Source of the DNA: Albidovulum aestuarii
GTDB taxonomy: Bacteria > Pseudomonadota > Alphaproteobacteria > Rhodobacterales > Rhodobacteraceae
Reading direction: 5' to 3'
Assembly: GCF_029961185.1 (NCBI RefSeq)
Contig: NZ_JASBQQ010000009.1
Coordinates: forward strand, 124,001 to 188,000
DNA: 64,000 nt
Both the position numbers and the translations under genes were made by a program. The notes beneath the pieces are model-generated. The model did not search any database and was not told the DNA's origin. It worked only from the letters and a program-made list of their open reading frames with translations. Positions 43,550 through 51,962 of this stretch are shown in pieces (position 1 is the first letter of the stretch; every line of letters starts with the position of its first letter).

Positions 43550-46500
43550 TCAGGCGACCAGCGCTTCGGCGCGCTTGAGATCGACGCTGACCAACTGGCT
43601 GACCCCCTGCTCCTGCATGGTCACGCCAAAGAGTCGGTCCATCCGCGCCATCGTCACCGCATGGTGGGTGATGATCAGGAACCTTGTATCGGTGCGCCGC
43701 GTCATTTCGTCCAGAAGATCGCAGAATCGTGTGACGTTCGCATCGTCGAGCGGCGCGTCCACCTCGTCCAGAACGCAGATCGGCGCGGGGTTGGCAAGGA
43801 AGACGGCGAAGATCAGGGCAAGCGCGGTCAGCGTCTGTTCACCGCCAGACAGAAGCGAAAGGGTCGCCAGTTTCTTGCCCGGCGGCTGGCACATGATCTC
43901 CAGCCCCGCTTCAAGCGGATCGTCGCTTTCGACCAGCACCAGATTGGCCTCTCCGCCACCGAAGAGATGGGTGAAGAGCATACGGAAGTTGCTGTTGACC
44001 TGCTCGAAGGCGGTCAATAGCCGCTCGCGCCCCTCGCGGTTCAGCCCCGCGATGCCCGACCGGAGCTTCTTGATCGCCTCTTCAAGGTCGGCCTTTTCCA
44101 TGACCAGATTGTCATGCTCTTCCTGCACCTCTTTGGCGTCTTCCTCGGCGCGCAGGTTCACCGCGCCTAAGGCGTCGCGCTGGCGGCGCAGGCGATGGAC
44201 ATCGTTATCCAGCGCCTCGGCCGTGGGCATCCGGTCGGGATCGGTATCGAGGCTCTGCAGCAACTCGCCCGGTTCCTTCTCGGTCTCCTCCCGGATGCGT
44301 TCAGCGGAATAAGCCACGGTTTCGCGGGCGGCATCGGCACGGGCCTCGGCACGGGCGCGGGCCTCGCGCGCTTCGGACGCCGCGCGTTCTGCCTCGCGTT
44401 CGGCATCGGTGGCCTGCCGCAGCATCGTTTCCGCCTCGGCCAGTCGGTCTGCGGCGGCCCGGCGGCGGGTCTCGGCGGTGTCGATGGCGTCGGTCAGTTC
44501 CTCACGCTTGGCAGCGATTTCGGCCGGGGCGGCCGAGGCCTCTTTCAACTCCGCCTCGGAGGCGGTCTTGCGCTCGGCCAGTTCCGCCGAGCGTTTCTCG
44601 GCTGTCTCAAGCCGGTGCTTCCAGCCCGAGATTTCCTTGGTGATCTCCTGCCGGCGCCTGGTGCGCGCCTCGCCTTCGCGGCGGATCTCGTCATGGGCCG
44701 AGCGTTTGGCCATCATCGTCATCCGCGCCGCCTCGACCGTCATCTTGACGTCCTCGACCTCGGCCCGGGCGGCGTCGAGGTCGGGCAGCGCCTTGACCGC
44801 GCCTTCAGCCTCGCGCAGCTGCTTGCGGGCGGTCAGGGCTTCTTCCTCGTACCGCGCCACGGCCAGCCGTGCGCTTTCCAGCTTACCGCCTGCGATGGAC
44901 CGGTCGGCCTCGGCTTTGGACAGCGCGCGCGAAGCCTCGGCCATGCGCCGGTCGGCGTCGCGCCGCGCCTCGCGGGCGGCTCGATCGGCCTCGGTCGTCT
45001 CGCGCAGTTGCCGGACGAGCAGGTCATGGGCCTGCCGCGCGCCTTCGGCCCGCCCCGTCGCTTCCTCAAGATCGCGCTTGAGATCGGTCAGGCGATTGAG
45101 CTGCTGAAGCCGAAGCGCAGCGGCGGTCGGTGCGTCCTCGGCACCTGCCCGGAAGCCGTCCCAGCGCCAGAGATCGCCCTCGACCGAGACCAGCCTTTGG
45201 CCCGGTTTCAGAAGCGGTTGCAGCCGCGCGCCATCGGCTTTGTCAACAAGGCCGATCTGGCCGATCCGGCGGGCCAGAACCTCGGGAACGGTCACGTGGT
45301 TCGACAGGGCCGACACGCCCTCGGGCAGGGTCTGCGCCTGACCATAGCCCGGCAGCACCGCCCAGCCGGACCGCGCCTGCGCCTCGACGACGGGGGCGCG
45401 CAGATCGTCGGCCAGTGCCGCGCCCAGCGCCTTTTCAAAGCCCTTCTTCACGGTCACCCGGTCGAGAAGCTGCTTGCCGGTCGCCGCCTCACGTTCCACG
45501 AGCTTCTGCAGCGCCGCCGCCTCGGCCTTCAGAGCCCCCGCCTCGCCTTCGGCTGCGGACAGGGTCGCGCGGGCCTCGGTTTCGCGCGCCTGCGCATCGC
45601 TGCGCGCCTCGTCGGCGGCGACCAAGGCGGCCTCCGCAGCCTCTGCACCATTGGTTGCCGCCGCCTGCGCTTCCTCCGCCGCCTTCAGGTCGGCCGAAGC
45701 GCGCGACAAAGCCGTCTCCGCCTCGGCCGCTGCCAGCTTGGCTTTCGCCGCCTCGGCCTCGTTCTTTTCAAGCGTCGAACGGCTGTCGGACAAAAGCCGG
45801 TGCGCCGACTGGTGGCGGGCCGAAAGGCGGGCCACATCCTCGGTCAGTTCCGAATGCGCGGTTTCGCGGTCCGAAAGCACCCGCGCGGCATCCTGCGCAG
45901 CCTCCAGCGCGTCGGTCAGGCGCGCCTCGTGCCCCTCGGCCGCCTTGACGATCTGCGCCTGCTCCCATTCCAGCCGCCCTATCGTCTCGCCCGCATCGCG
46001 GTTGAGCCCGGCCTCGCGCTCCATGTCGCGGGCAAGCTGCTCGATCCGATTCTGCAGCGTCTCGATGGTCTGAAGCGCGCGGGCCTCCTGATCGTTCAGC
46101 GTGTCGCGCTGGACCTGCAGGCGCTGCAATACCGCCGCGGCAATGGCCTCTTCCTCGCGCAGGGGCGGCAGGGCCTGCTCGCGCTCGCCGCGCGCCTTGG
46201 CGGCGGTGCGCGCGGCGGCCTCGGCCTGCGCCGCAAGCTTGGTGCGCTCGGTCAGACCGGCCTCGGCCGCTGCCCGCGCCTCGTCCGCCTCGCGCCAGCG
46301 GCGGTAAAGCAGCATACCCTCGGCACGGCGCAGTTCATTGCCGATCTCGCGGTAGCGCGCCGCCTGCCTTGCCTGCCGGGCCAGCGTCTGCAACTGGTTG
46401 GCCAATTGTTCGATGACGTCGTCAACGCGCGCAAGGTTCTGCTCGGTCCCGTTCAGCTTCAGCTCGGCCTCGTGCCGCCGCTGGTAGAGGCCGGAAATCC

Positions 46501-47005
46501 CTGCCGCCTCTTCCAGAATGCGGCGACGGTTCTTCGGCTTGGCGTTGATCAGTTCCGCGATCTGCCCCTGCCGCACCAGCGCCGGGGAATGCGACCCCGT
46601 AGAGGCATCGGCAAAGAGCATCTGCACATCGCGGGCCCGCACTTCCTTGGTATTGGCTTTGTAGGCCGACCCCGCATCGCGTGTGATCCGACGCACGATC
46701 TCAAGCGCGTCCTGATCGTTGAAGCCCGAGGGCGCCAGCCGTTCGGTGTTGTCGATGGTGATCGACACTTCTGCGAAGTTGCGCGCCGGTCGGGTCGCCG
46801 CCCCGGCAAAGATCACGTCCTCCATCCCGCCACCGCGCATCGCGGTCGGGCGGTTTTCGCCCATGACCCAGCGCAGGGCTTCCAACAGGTTCGACTTGCC
46901 GCAGCCATTCGGGCCGACGACACCCGTCAACCCGTCATGGATCAGCAGGTCCGTCGGATCGACGAAGCTCTTGAAGCCGTTCAGTCTGAGCCGTGTGAAG
47001 CGCAA
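43550..47005 (-). CDS. smc: Chromosome segregation protein SMC
   Basis: 1151-residue condensin subunit: N-terminal ATPase half LTGVVGPNGCGKSNLLEALRW (residues about 22-42), a long coiled coil, a hinge near the centre, a second coiled coil, then LLSGGEQTLTALALIF and ICVLDEVDAPLDDANV. The start is TTG at 47005 (RFTRLRLNGFKSFV), after AAAGG; the ORF runs 12 codons further without a usable site. ScpA and ScpB are not in the window. Confidence 0.97.
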   Translation of the reverse strand: MRFTRLRLNGFKSFVDPTDLLIHDGLTGVVGPNGCGKSNLLEALRWVMGENRPTAMRGGGMEDVIFAGAATRPARNFAEVSITIDNTERLAPSGFNDQDALEIVRRITRDAGSAYKANTKEVRARDVQMLFADASTGSHSPALVRQGQIAELINAKPKNRRRILEEAAGISGLYQRRHEAELKLNGTEQNLARVDDVIEQLANQLQTLARQARQAARYREIGNELRRAEGMLLYRRWREADEARAAAEAGLTERTKLAAQAEAAARTAAKARGEREQALPPLREEEAIAAAVLQRLQVQRDTLNDQEARALQTIETLQNRIEQLARDMEREAGLNRDAGETIGRLEWEQAQIVKAAEGHEARLTDALEAAQDAARVLSDRETAHSELTEDVARLSARHQSAHRLLSDSRSTLEKNEAEAAKAKLAAAEAETALSRASADLKAAEEAQAAATNGAEAAEAALVAADEARSDAQARETEARATLSAAEGEAGALKAEAAALQKLVEREAATGKQLLDRVTVKKGFEKALGAALADDLRAPVVEAQARSGWAVLPGYGQAQTLPEGVSALSNHVTVPEVLARRIGQIGLVDKADGARLQPLLKPGQRLVSVEGDLWRWDGFRAGAEDAPTAAALRLQQLNRLTDLKRDLEEATGRAEGARQAHDLLVRQLRETTEADRAAREARRDADRRMAEASRALSKAEADRSIAGGKLESARLAVARYEEEALTARKQLREAEGAVKALPDLDAARAEVEDVKMTVEAARMTMMAKRSAHDEIRREGEARTRRRQEITKEISGWKHRLETAEKRSAELAERKTASEAELKEASAAPAEIAAKREELTDAIDTAETRRRAAADRLAEAETMLRQATDAEREAERAASEAREARARAEARADAARETVAYSAERIREETEKEPGELLQSLDTDPDRMPTAEALDNDVHRLRRQRDALGAVNLRAEEDAKEVQEEHDNLVMEKADLEEAIKKLRSGIAGLNREGRERLLTAFEQVNSNFRMLFTHLFGGGEANLVLVESDDPLEAGLEIMCQPPGKKLATLSLLSGGEQTLTALALIFAVFLANPAPICVLDEVDAPLDDANVTRFCDLLDEMTRRTDTRFLIITHHAVTMARMDRLFGVTMQEQGVSQLVSVDLKRAEALVA

Positions 47006-47135
47006 ATGCCGGGCCTTTGATTGATTCCTCCGGGTCTGCAATCCTTGGGCGGACCGGGCCGCGAGTCAATGCTTCAGCCCCGCATATGGCGGCTTGAGGC
47101 CGGTTATCCACAAGATATCGGGACGCCGTTTCAAA

Positions 47136-47161
47136 GTAAGGTGGGTTAAAACCCACCTTAC
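47136..47161. repeat. Short intergenic palindrome, copy 2
   Basis: Arms GTAAGGTGGGTT and AACCCACCTTAC (12 bp) around AA, in the 250-base gap between the divergent smc and GFA-GNAT genes. The rest of that gap shows no other feature. The core matches the copy at 19742-19763. Confidence 0.8.
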
Positions 47162-47255
47162 CAAAGGCCGTACTGTCCGGATCGACCGGGCGCGGTCCGC
47201 CCTTGACCGAGCTTGAATTTGGGCGCCAACTTCCATCGCGTGAGCGGAGGGGACC

Positions 47256-48104
47256 ATGGACGGCGGAACCGGAAGATGCCTGTGCGGCGCGGTGCGCTTT
47301 GACTTTGATGGCGCGCCCAACTGGCAGATGCATTGCCACTGCGAAAGCTGCCGCCGGGCGACGGCCTCCCCCTTCACGAGCTTTCTTGCGGTCAATCACG
47401 CGGCATTCCGCTGGGCGGGCATTCCCCCGGCCGCGCGAGACTCCACGCCCGGGGTCACGCGCTATTTCTGTGCCGCCTGCGGTACGCCGATGGGCTATCA
47501 AAGCCCGTCCCGCGCACATGAGATCGACCTTTATGCCGCAACGCTGGACGACCCAACGGCCTATGCCCCGACCGGCCATGTCCACTGGAACGAACGTCTG
47601 CCCTGGCTGCACCTGAACGACGGCCTGCCGGTTCACCGCACACCCCGACGTCTGACCGGAGAAGAGGACATGGCCCCGGTCCTGGGCCTTCTCCATGCGG
47701 CTTTTGCTTACATGGAAGGCGTGATCGACCCGCCCTCCTCCCTGCACCGGCTGACCGCCGAGGGCATCGCCGGGCAGGCGCGCGAAGGCGAGGTCTGGGT
47801 TCTGGAAGATGCGGGGCGGATCATCGCCTGCCTGTTCCTGACGCCGGAACCAAATCACCTCTATATCGGCAAGCTGGCCGTCGAGGACAGTTTCCGTGGG
47901 CAGGGTCTGGCCCGTCAACTTGTTGGTCATGCGGCTGACAGGGCACGGAAACTCGGGCTGCACCGCCTGACCCTGCAATCGCGCGTCGAACTGACCGGCA
48001 ACCATGCCGCGTTTCAGGCGATGGGGTTCGAAAAGACCGGCGAAACGGCGCATGAAGGGTATGACCGGCCAACCAGCTTCACCTTCACAAAGGCGGTATC
48101 CTGA
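47256..48104 (+). CDS. GFA-domain / GNAT acetyltransferase fusion
   Basis: 282 residues. Residues 1-130 form a GFA (CENP-V-type) zinc fold with the cysteine pairs RCLCGAVRF, HCHCESCRR and YFCAACGTPMGY. Residues 135-282 form a GNAT domain with the acetyl-CoA motif EDSFRGQGLARQLVGHAADRA and LTLQSRVELTGNHAAFQAMGFEKT. Both halves are uninterrupted in one frame. ATG at 47256 follows GGAGGGGACC. GFA proteins bind thiol-formaldehyde adducts or other small ligands; the fusion's substrate is unknown. The next gene starts on its stop codon. Confidence 0.88.
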   Translation: MDGGTGRCLCGAVRFDFDGAPNWQMHCHCESCRRATASPFTSFLAVNHAAFRWAGIPPAARDSTPGVTRYFCAACGTPMGYQSPSRAHEIDLYAATLDDPTAYAPTGHVHWNERLPWLHLNDGLPVHRTPRRLTGEEDMAPVLGLLHAAFAYMEGVIDPPSSLHRLTAEGIAGQAREGEVWVLEDAGRIIACLFLTPEPNHLYIGKLAVEDSFRGQGLARQLVGHAADRARKLGLHRLTLQSRVELTGNHAAFQAMGFEKTGETAHEGYDRPTSFTFTKAVS

Positions 48105-48601
48105 TGCCGCCCGTTTCTCGGATCGTCGTGGTTGGCGCGACCCTTGCAGCGACCGGCCCCGCGGCCGCCGCACCTCTCGACGGCAACAGCTACATCATCG
48201 AACTGTCGTCGTCGCAATATAGCAGCGGCTATGGCGAATACCTCGTGCCACCTCTGGTCAAGGCCCTGCGGAAAGAGCGGTGGCGGCAGACGACAGGGAC
48301 CGAGGCCGACATCGTCGTCAATGTCCTGACCGCATCCGATGTCGGACAATGGATGAACACGGCAGAGGGCCGCACGTGGCTTTATACCGTTTCGGTCACG
48401 GTCGGCGTGTCGCCCGGCACATATACGCTTCCACAAGATGGCACCCCCGCTTTTGGCGTACGGGCGGACCTCATCACACCGAATCCGGACCGCGAAGATG
48501 AACTGGCCTGCCTGATCGGACTTGCCGCCCGCACAGCCATCCGGAACTACTCTGCGAAGGGCGTATTCAGAACGGACGGCCAGTCCTGTCTCAGGAAATA
48601 G
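48104..48601 (+). CDS. Uncharacterised exported protein
   Basis: 165 residues with a short signal peptide (IVVVGATLAATGPAAAAP) and no family I recognise. The mature part has SYIIELSSSQYSSGYGEYLVPPLVKALRKERW, then a ADIVVNVLTASDVGQWM segment, and two cysteines (LACLIGL, QSCLRK). Its ATG overlaps the stop of the GFA-GNAT gene by one base, so they are translated together. Periplasmic or extracellular location is inferred. Confidence 0.7.
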   Translation: MPPVSRIVVVGATLAATGPAAAAPLDGNSYIIELSSSQYSSGYGEYLVPPLVKALRKERWRQTTGTEADIVVNVLTASDVGQWMNTAEGRTWLYTVSVTVGVSPGTYTLPQDGTPAFGVRADLITPNPDREDELACLIGLAARTAIRNYSAKGVFRTDGQSCLRK

Positions 48602-48621
48602 CCCCTCCGCACGGGGTGTGT

Positions 48622-48641
48622 GCGTAAATGTGTATTTATGC
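48622..48641. promoter_or_regulatory. AT-rich imperfect inverted repeat before an FMN reductase gene
   Basis: GCGTAAAT and ATTTATGC (one mismatch) around GTGT. It lies 49 bases upstream of the reductase start in an AT-rich stretch, so it may be a regulator site. Confidence 0.4.
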
Positions 48642-48689
48642 AAATTTTTGGTGACTTATATCTCCGTTTAATCAGAAACAGGAGCTATC

Positions 48690-49241
48690 ATGTCCCATCC
48701 CCGCCTTCTCGGAATCGCTGGCGCCCTGCGCGCCGGATCGACCAACCGCCTGCTCGTCCGCGAAGCGGCCCGGCTTTTTGGCCCCGCCGATTTCACCGAA
48801 GCCGATCTGAACCTTCCGCTCTATGACGGTGACGTCGAAGAGCGTGGAATGCCGGAAGCGGTTACGCGGCTTGCCGATCAGATCGCCGCGTCCGACGCCA
48901 TCGTGATCTCTACCCCGGAATACAATTCCGGCATCTCCGGCGTCCTCAAGAACGCGCTCGACTGGGTCAGCCGTACCGGCAAGCCATGGCAGGACAAACC
49001 CGTTGCGATCCTCTCTGCTGCAGCCGGGCGGTCCGGTGGGGCGCGGGCGCAGTTTGCGCTCCGGCTCGCGCTGACCCCGTTCCGCCCCCGCCTGCTGAGC
49101 GGCCCGGAAGTGATGATTTCTGAATCCTACGCGGCCTTCGACGATAATGGCCGCCTCATCGACGCGAACTCGGTCGAACTCCTGGGATCGCTCATGAACG
49201 AACTGCGCGCCGAAGCAGCGCCGCTGGCGGCGGCGGCCTAA
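48690..49241 (+). CDS. NADPH-dependent FMN reductase family protein
   Basis: 183-residue flavodoxin-fold enzyme. LGIAGALRAGSTNRLLV is the FMN phosphate site, STPEYNSGISGVLKNALDWVSR is the family signature, and SAAAGRSGGARAQFALR follows. Members reduce quinones, azo dyes or chromate; the substrate is not given. ATG at 48690 follows CAGGAGCTATC. Its stop overlaps the next, convergent gene by 4 bases. Confidence 0.9.
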   Translation: MSHPRLLGIAGALRAGSTNRLLVREAARLFGPADFTEADLNLPLYDGDVEERGMPEAVTRLADQIAASDAIVISTPEYNSGISGVLKNALDWVSRTGKPWQDKPVAILSAAAGRSGGARAQFALRLALTPFRPRLLSGPEVMISESYAAFDDNGRLIDANSVELLGSLMNELRAEAAPLAAAA

Positions 49242-50278
49242 AGGTTGTCCCCGACGCGGAAACCGTCGGGAACCCTATTGAGCCCCTCCAACACCAGATC
49301 GGCCATTACGTCGGCCACTTTCGGCGCCATGCCGAACCCGATCTTGAACCCGCCATTGGCAATGTAATGGCCCGGACGACCGGGCCATTCGCCCAGGATC
49401 GGCGCCCGGCTTTTCGCGCGCGGCCGGACACCTGCCCAGCGCTCGATCACCTTTGCATGGCGCAGGACCGGCATGACCGCCTCAGCGCGCGCGATCACCG
49501 CATCAAGCTGAGCGTCGGTCGTATCCGCGCGGTCGAATGCGCGCTCGGTGGTAGAACCGACACCGACCGTCCCGTCCGCGTGTGGAACGATATGGATACC
49601 GTCCGCGAAAATCTGCGGCACGTCGCGCGCGTCGAGCGCCAGCAACGCGGACTGGCCTTTGACGCCCGTTCCGACCAGTACCGATAGCTCACGCGACAGA
49701 TCGATCAGGCCCTGATAGCCGGTGGCCCAGACGACGCGCCCTTCATGGGGGGCGCTATCATGGCGGAACTCCACGCCCTTCACCTTGAGCGCGGCGGCGA
49801 GGCTTTCGATCGCGGCACGCGGATGAAGGCGGGCGGTAAGCGTGTCGTGGACGAGATAGCCCGTCGGGGTGTCTGGGGCCCAGCGGTCCCCGCCGCCGGC
49901 GACCACGCGCCACTCGGCACGGCCCTGCCAGAGATCGCGCGCCGACACCTCACGCGTTCGCGCCAATGCCACGGCCGCATCGTCGGCGAGCGGTTGCAGT
50001 CGGCCGGCTCGGCCATAGCCCGAAGAAAGGCCGGATACGGCATCAATCTCAGGCCAGAAGTGTTCGGCCATCATCAGGCTCTCGAACTGGAACTGCTTCT
50101 TCGAATTCCAGTTCTCCGGCGTATGCGGCGCGAGCGCGCCGACGGTTCCACCGCTTGCCCCAGCGCCGGGCCGGAATGGATCGACCACCCGCACTGTCGC
50201 GCCGCGCTTCTGACAGGCCCAGGCGACCGACAGCCCGAAGATGCCCGCCCCCATCACCGTCACATCCAAGATTGCCAT
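49238..50278 (-). CDS. FAD-dependent oxidoreductase, glycine oxidase/MnmC-C-like
   Basis: 346 residues of the DAO superfamily. VMGAGIFGLSVAWACQKRG is the FAD motif, GAGASGGTVGALAPH follows, and WAGVRPRAKSRAPILGEWP, NGGFKIGFGMAPKVA close it. It is divergent from mnmD by 44 bases, and both halves of bifunctional MnmC (methyltransferase plus DAO oxidoreductase) are then side by side. It may be the missing MnmC oxidoreductase, or a glycine/amino acid oxidase. Sequence alone cannot decide. Confidence 0.82.
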   Translation of the reverse strand: MAILDVTVMGAGIFGLSVAWACQKRGATVRVVDPFRPGAGASGGTVGALAPHTPENWNSKKQFQFESLMMAEHFWPEIDAVSGLSSGYGRAGRLQPLADDAAVALARTREVSARDLWQGRAEWRVVAGGGDRWAPDTPTGYLVHDTLTARLHPRAAIESLAAALKVKGVEFRHDSAPHEGRVVWATGYQGLIDLSRELSVLVGTGVKGQSALLALDARDVPQIFADGIHIVPHADGTVGVGSTTERAFDRADTTDAQLDAVIARAEAVMPVLRHAKVIERWAGVRPRAKSRAPILGEWPGRPGHYIANGGFKIGFGMAPKVADVMADLVLEGLNRVPDGFRVGDNL

Positions 50279-50322
50279 CGCTGCGCCCTTCGCCTAACTG
50301 CCCGACCAGAGGGGTATGGCAG

Positions 50323-51009
50323 ATGAGCCTAAAGGACCAGAGCGAGAAGGTCACATGGCGCGACGGCGGCACGCCGGTGTCGTCCCTGTTCGACGACCCC
50401 TATTTCTCGCTCGCCGACGGTCTGGCCGAAACCCGGCATGTCTTTCTGGTCGGGAACCACCTGCCCGAGCGGTTCCGCGAAGGGTTCCGCATTGCCGAAC
50501 TGGGCTTCGGCACCGGGCTGAACCTTCTGGCAACGCTGATCGCGTGGTCCGGGGCCGGAATCAAGGGGCGGTTGTCCTATACGAGCTTCGAGGCGTTCCC
50601 GATGCCCGCCGATGACATGGCGCGGGCACTTGCCACCTTCCCCGAACTACTGGAGACGGCAGAACCGCTTCTGGCCGCGTGGAAGGAGGGAAAGCGTCGC
50701 TTCGCCCTCGGAACCGTCGATGTCGAGGTGATCGTGGGCGACGCGCGTGCGACGCTGCCGGACTGGCGCGGCAAGGCCGATGCATGGTTCCTCGACGGTT
50801 TCTCACCCGCCAAGAACCCCGAACTGTGGTCCGAAGACCTGTTGGCTGAAGTGGCACGTCACTCTACGCCGGGCGGCACCTTCGCCACCTATACCGCCGC
50901 AGGTTTCGTGCGCCGGGGATTGCAGGCGGCGGGGTTTCAGGTAGAGCGGGCCAAAGGCTATGGGCACAAGCGGCATATGAGTCGCGGGATATTGGACGAG
51001 GCGCGATGA
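50323..51009 (+). CDS. mnmD: tRNA 5-methylaminomethyl-2-thiouridine methyltransferase MnmD
   Basis: Methylates the wobble uridine intermediate of tRNAs reading Lys/Glu/Gln codons. 228 residues. FRIAELGFGTGLNLLATLIAW is the SAM motif; DAWFLDGFSPAKNPELWSEDLL and ATYTAAGFVRRGLQAAGFQVER GYGHKRHM are the MnmC N-domain signature. ATG at 50323. No fused oxidoreductase domain follows; a DAO-type gene stands divergently instead. Its last codons overlap the next gene by ATGA. Confidence 0.93.
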   Translation: MSLKDQSEKVTWRDGGTPVSSLFDDPYFSLADGLAETRHVFLVGNHLPERFREGFRIAELGFGTGLNLLATLIAWSGAGIKGRLSYTSFEAFPMPADDMARALATFPELLETAEPLLAAWKEGKRRFALGTVDVEVIVGDARATLPDWRGKADAWFLDGFSPAKNPELWSEDLLAEVARHSTPGGTFATYTAAGFVRRGLQAAGFQVERAKGYGHKRHMSRGILDEAR

Positions 51010-51878
51010 ACGACCAGAGCTTCCGCCTCGGCGCGATCCTGATGACCGCGACCAGCTTCGTCTTCGCCATGCAGGACGGCATCTCGCGCCATCTGGCGAG
51101 CGAATACAACGTCTACATGGTGGTGATGATCCGCTACTGGTTCTTCGCGATCTTCGTGATGACGGTCGCTTCGCGCAAGGCGGGGGGCATCCGGGCGGCG
51201 ACGAAGACGCATTTCCCCCTGATTCAGATCTTCCGGGGCGTGCTTCTGGCCGCCGAGATCTGCGTGATGGTGACCGCCTTCACGCTGCTTGGCCTTGTCG
51301 AAAGCCATGCTGTCTTTACCTCTTACCCGTTGCTTATCGCAGCCCTCTCCGGCCCGGTACTAGGCGAAAAGGTCGGCTGGCGACGCTGGACAGCGATTGG
51401 CATCGGCTTTGTCGGGATCCTGATCATCCTCGAACCCGGCTACCGCGTCTTTTCGCCGGAGGCGCTTGTACCGCTGATTGCCGCCCTAATGTTCGCGCTT
51501 TACGGGCTCCTGACCCGCTACGTTGCACGGAAGGACCGTTCATCCGTCAGCTTTTTCTGGACCGGTGTCACGGGCGCCGTCGTCATGACCGCCGTCGGGA
51601 TGTTCCACTGGGAGCCTATGGTCCCGCGCGACTGGGCGTGGATGGCCTTGCTGTGCTGCACGGCGGCCGGGGCGCACTGGCTGATGATCCGCGCGCTGGA
51701 AGTGGCCGAGGCGAGCGCGATTCAGCCCTTCGCCTATCTGCAACTGGTCTTCGCCACGGCACTGGGCATGGCAGTCTTCGGCGAAGTGCTGGAGCCGAAC
51801 GTGGCCATCGGCGCGGTTATCGTGGTGGGTGCGGGCCTCTTCACGCTCTGGCGTGCGCGGGTCAAGGCAACGCGCTGA
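51006..51878 (+). CDS. EamA/DMT-family transporter
   Basis: 290-residue inner-membrane protein with ten hydrophobic helices in two EamA repeats (first helix AILMTATSFVFAMQDGISRH). FTSYPLLIAALSGPVLGEKVGW and FAYLQLVFATALGMAVFGEV are typical of each repeat end. The solute is unknown. It overlaps mnmD by ATGA, so they share a transcript, though no functional link is obvious. Confidence 0.9.
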   Translation: MNDQSFRLGAILMTATSFVFAMQDGISRHLASEYNVYMVVMIRYWFFAIFVMTVASRKAGGIRAATKTHFPLIQIFRGVLLAAEICVMVTAFTLLGLVESHAVFTSYPLLIAALSGPVLGEKVGWRRWTAIGIGFVGILIILEPGYRVFSPEALVPLIAALMFALYGLLTRYVARKDRSSVSFFWTGVTGAVVMTAVGMFHWEPMVPRDWAWMALLCCTAAGAHWLMIRALEVAEASAIQPFAYLQLVFATALGMAVFGEVLEPNVAIGAVIVVGAGLFTLWRARVKATR

Positions 51879-51962
51879 AGCACTGCATCTGGCGGCGGGG
51901 CACCAAGTGCGTCCGATGTTCAGACGCGGCCTGGCCGCAACTCAATTGCAAACGTCCTCGGG

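Noticed and set aside
44195-47020. 941-residue plus-strand ORF opposite smc
   Set aside because: Composition (Gly/Leu/Arg repeats without motifs) is typical of the reverse frame of a coiled-coil gene; smc motifs are complete.
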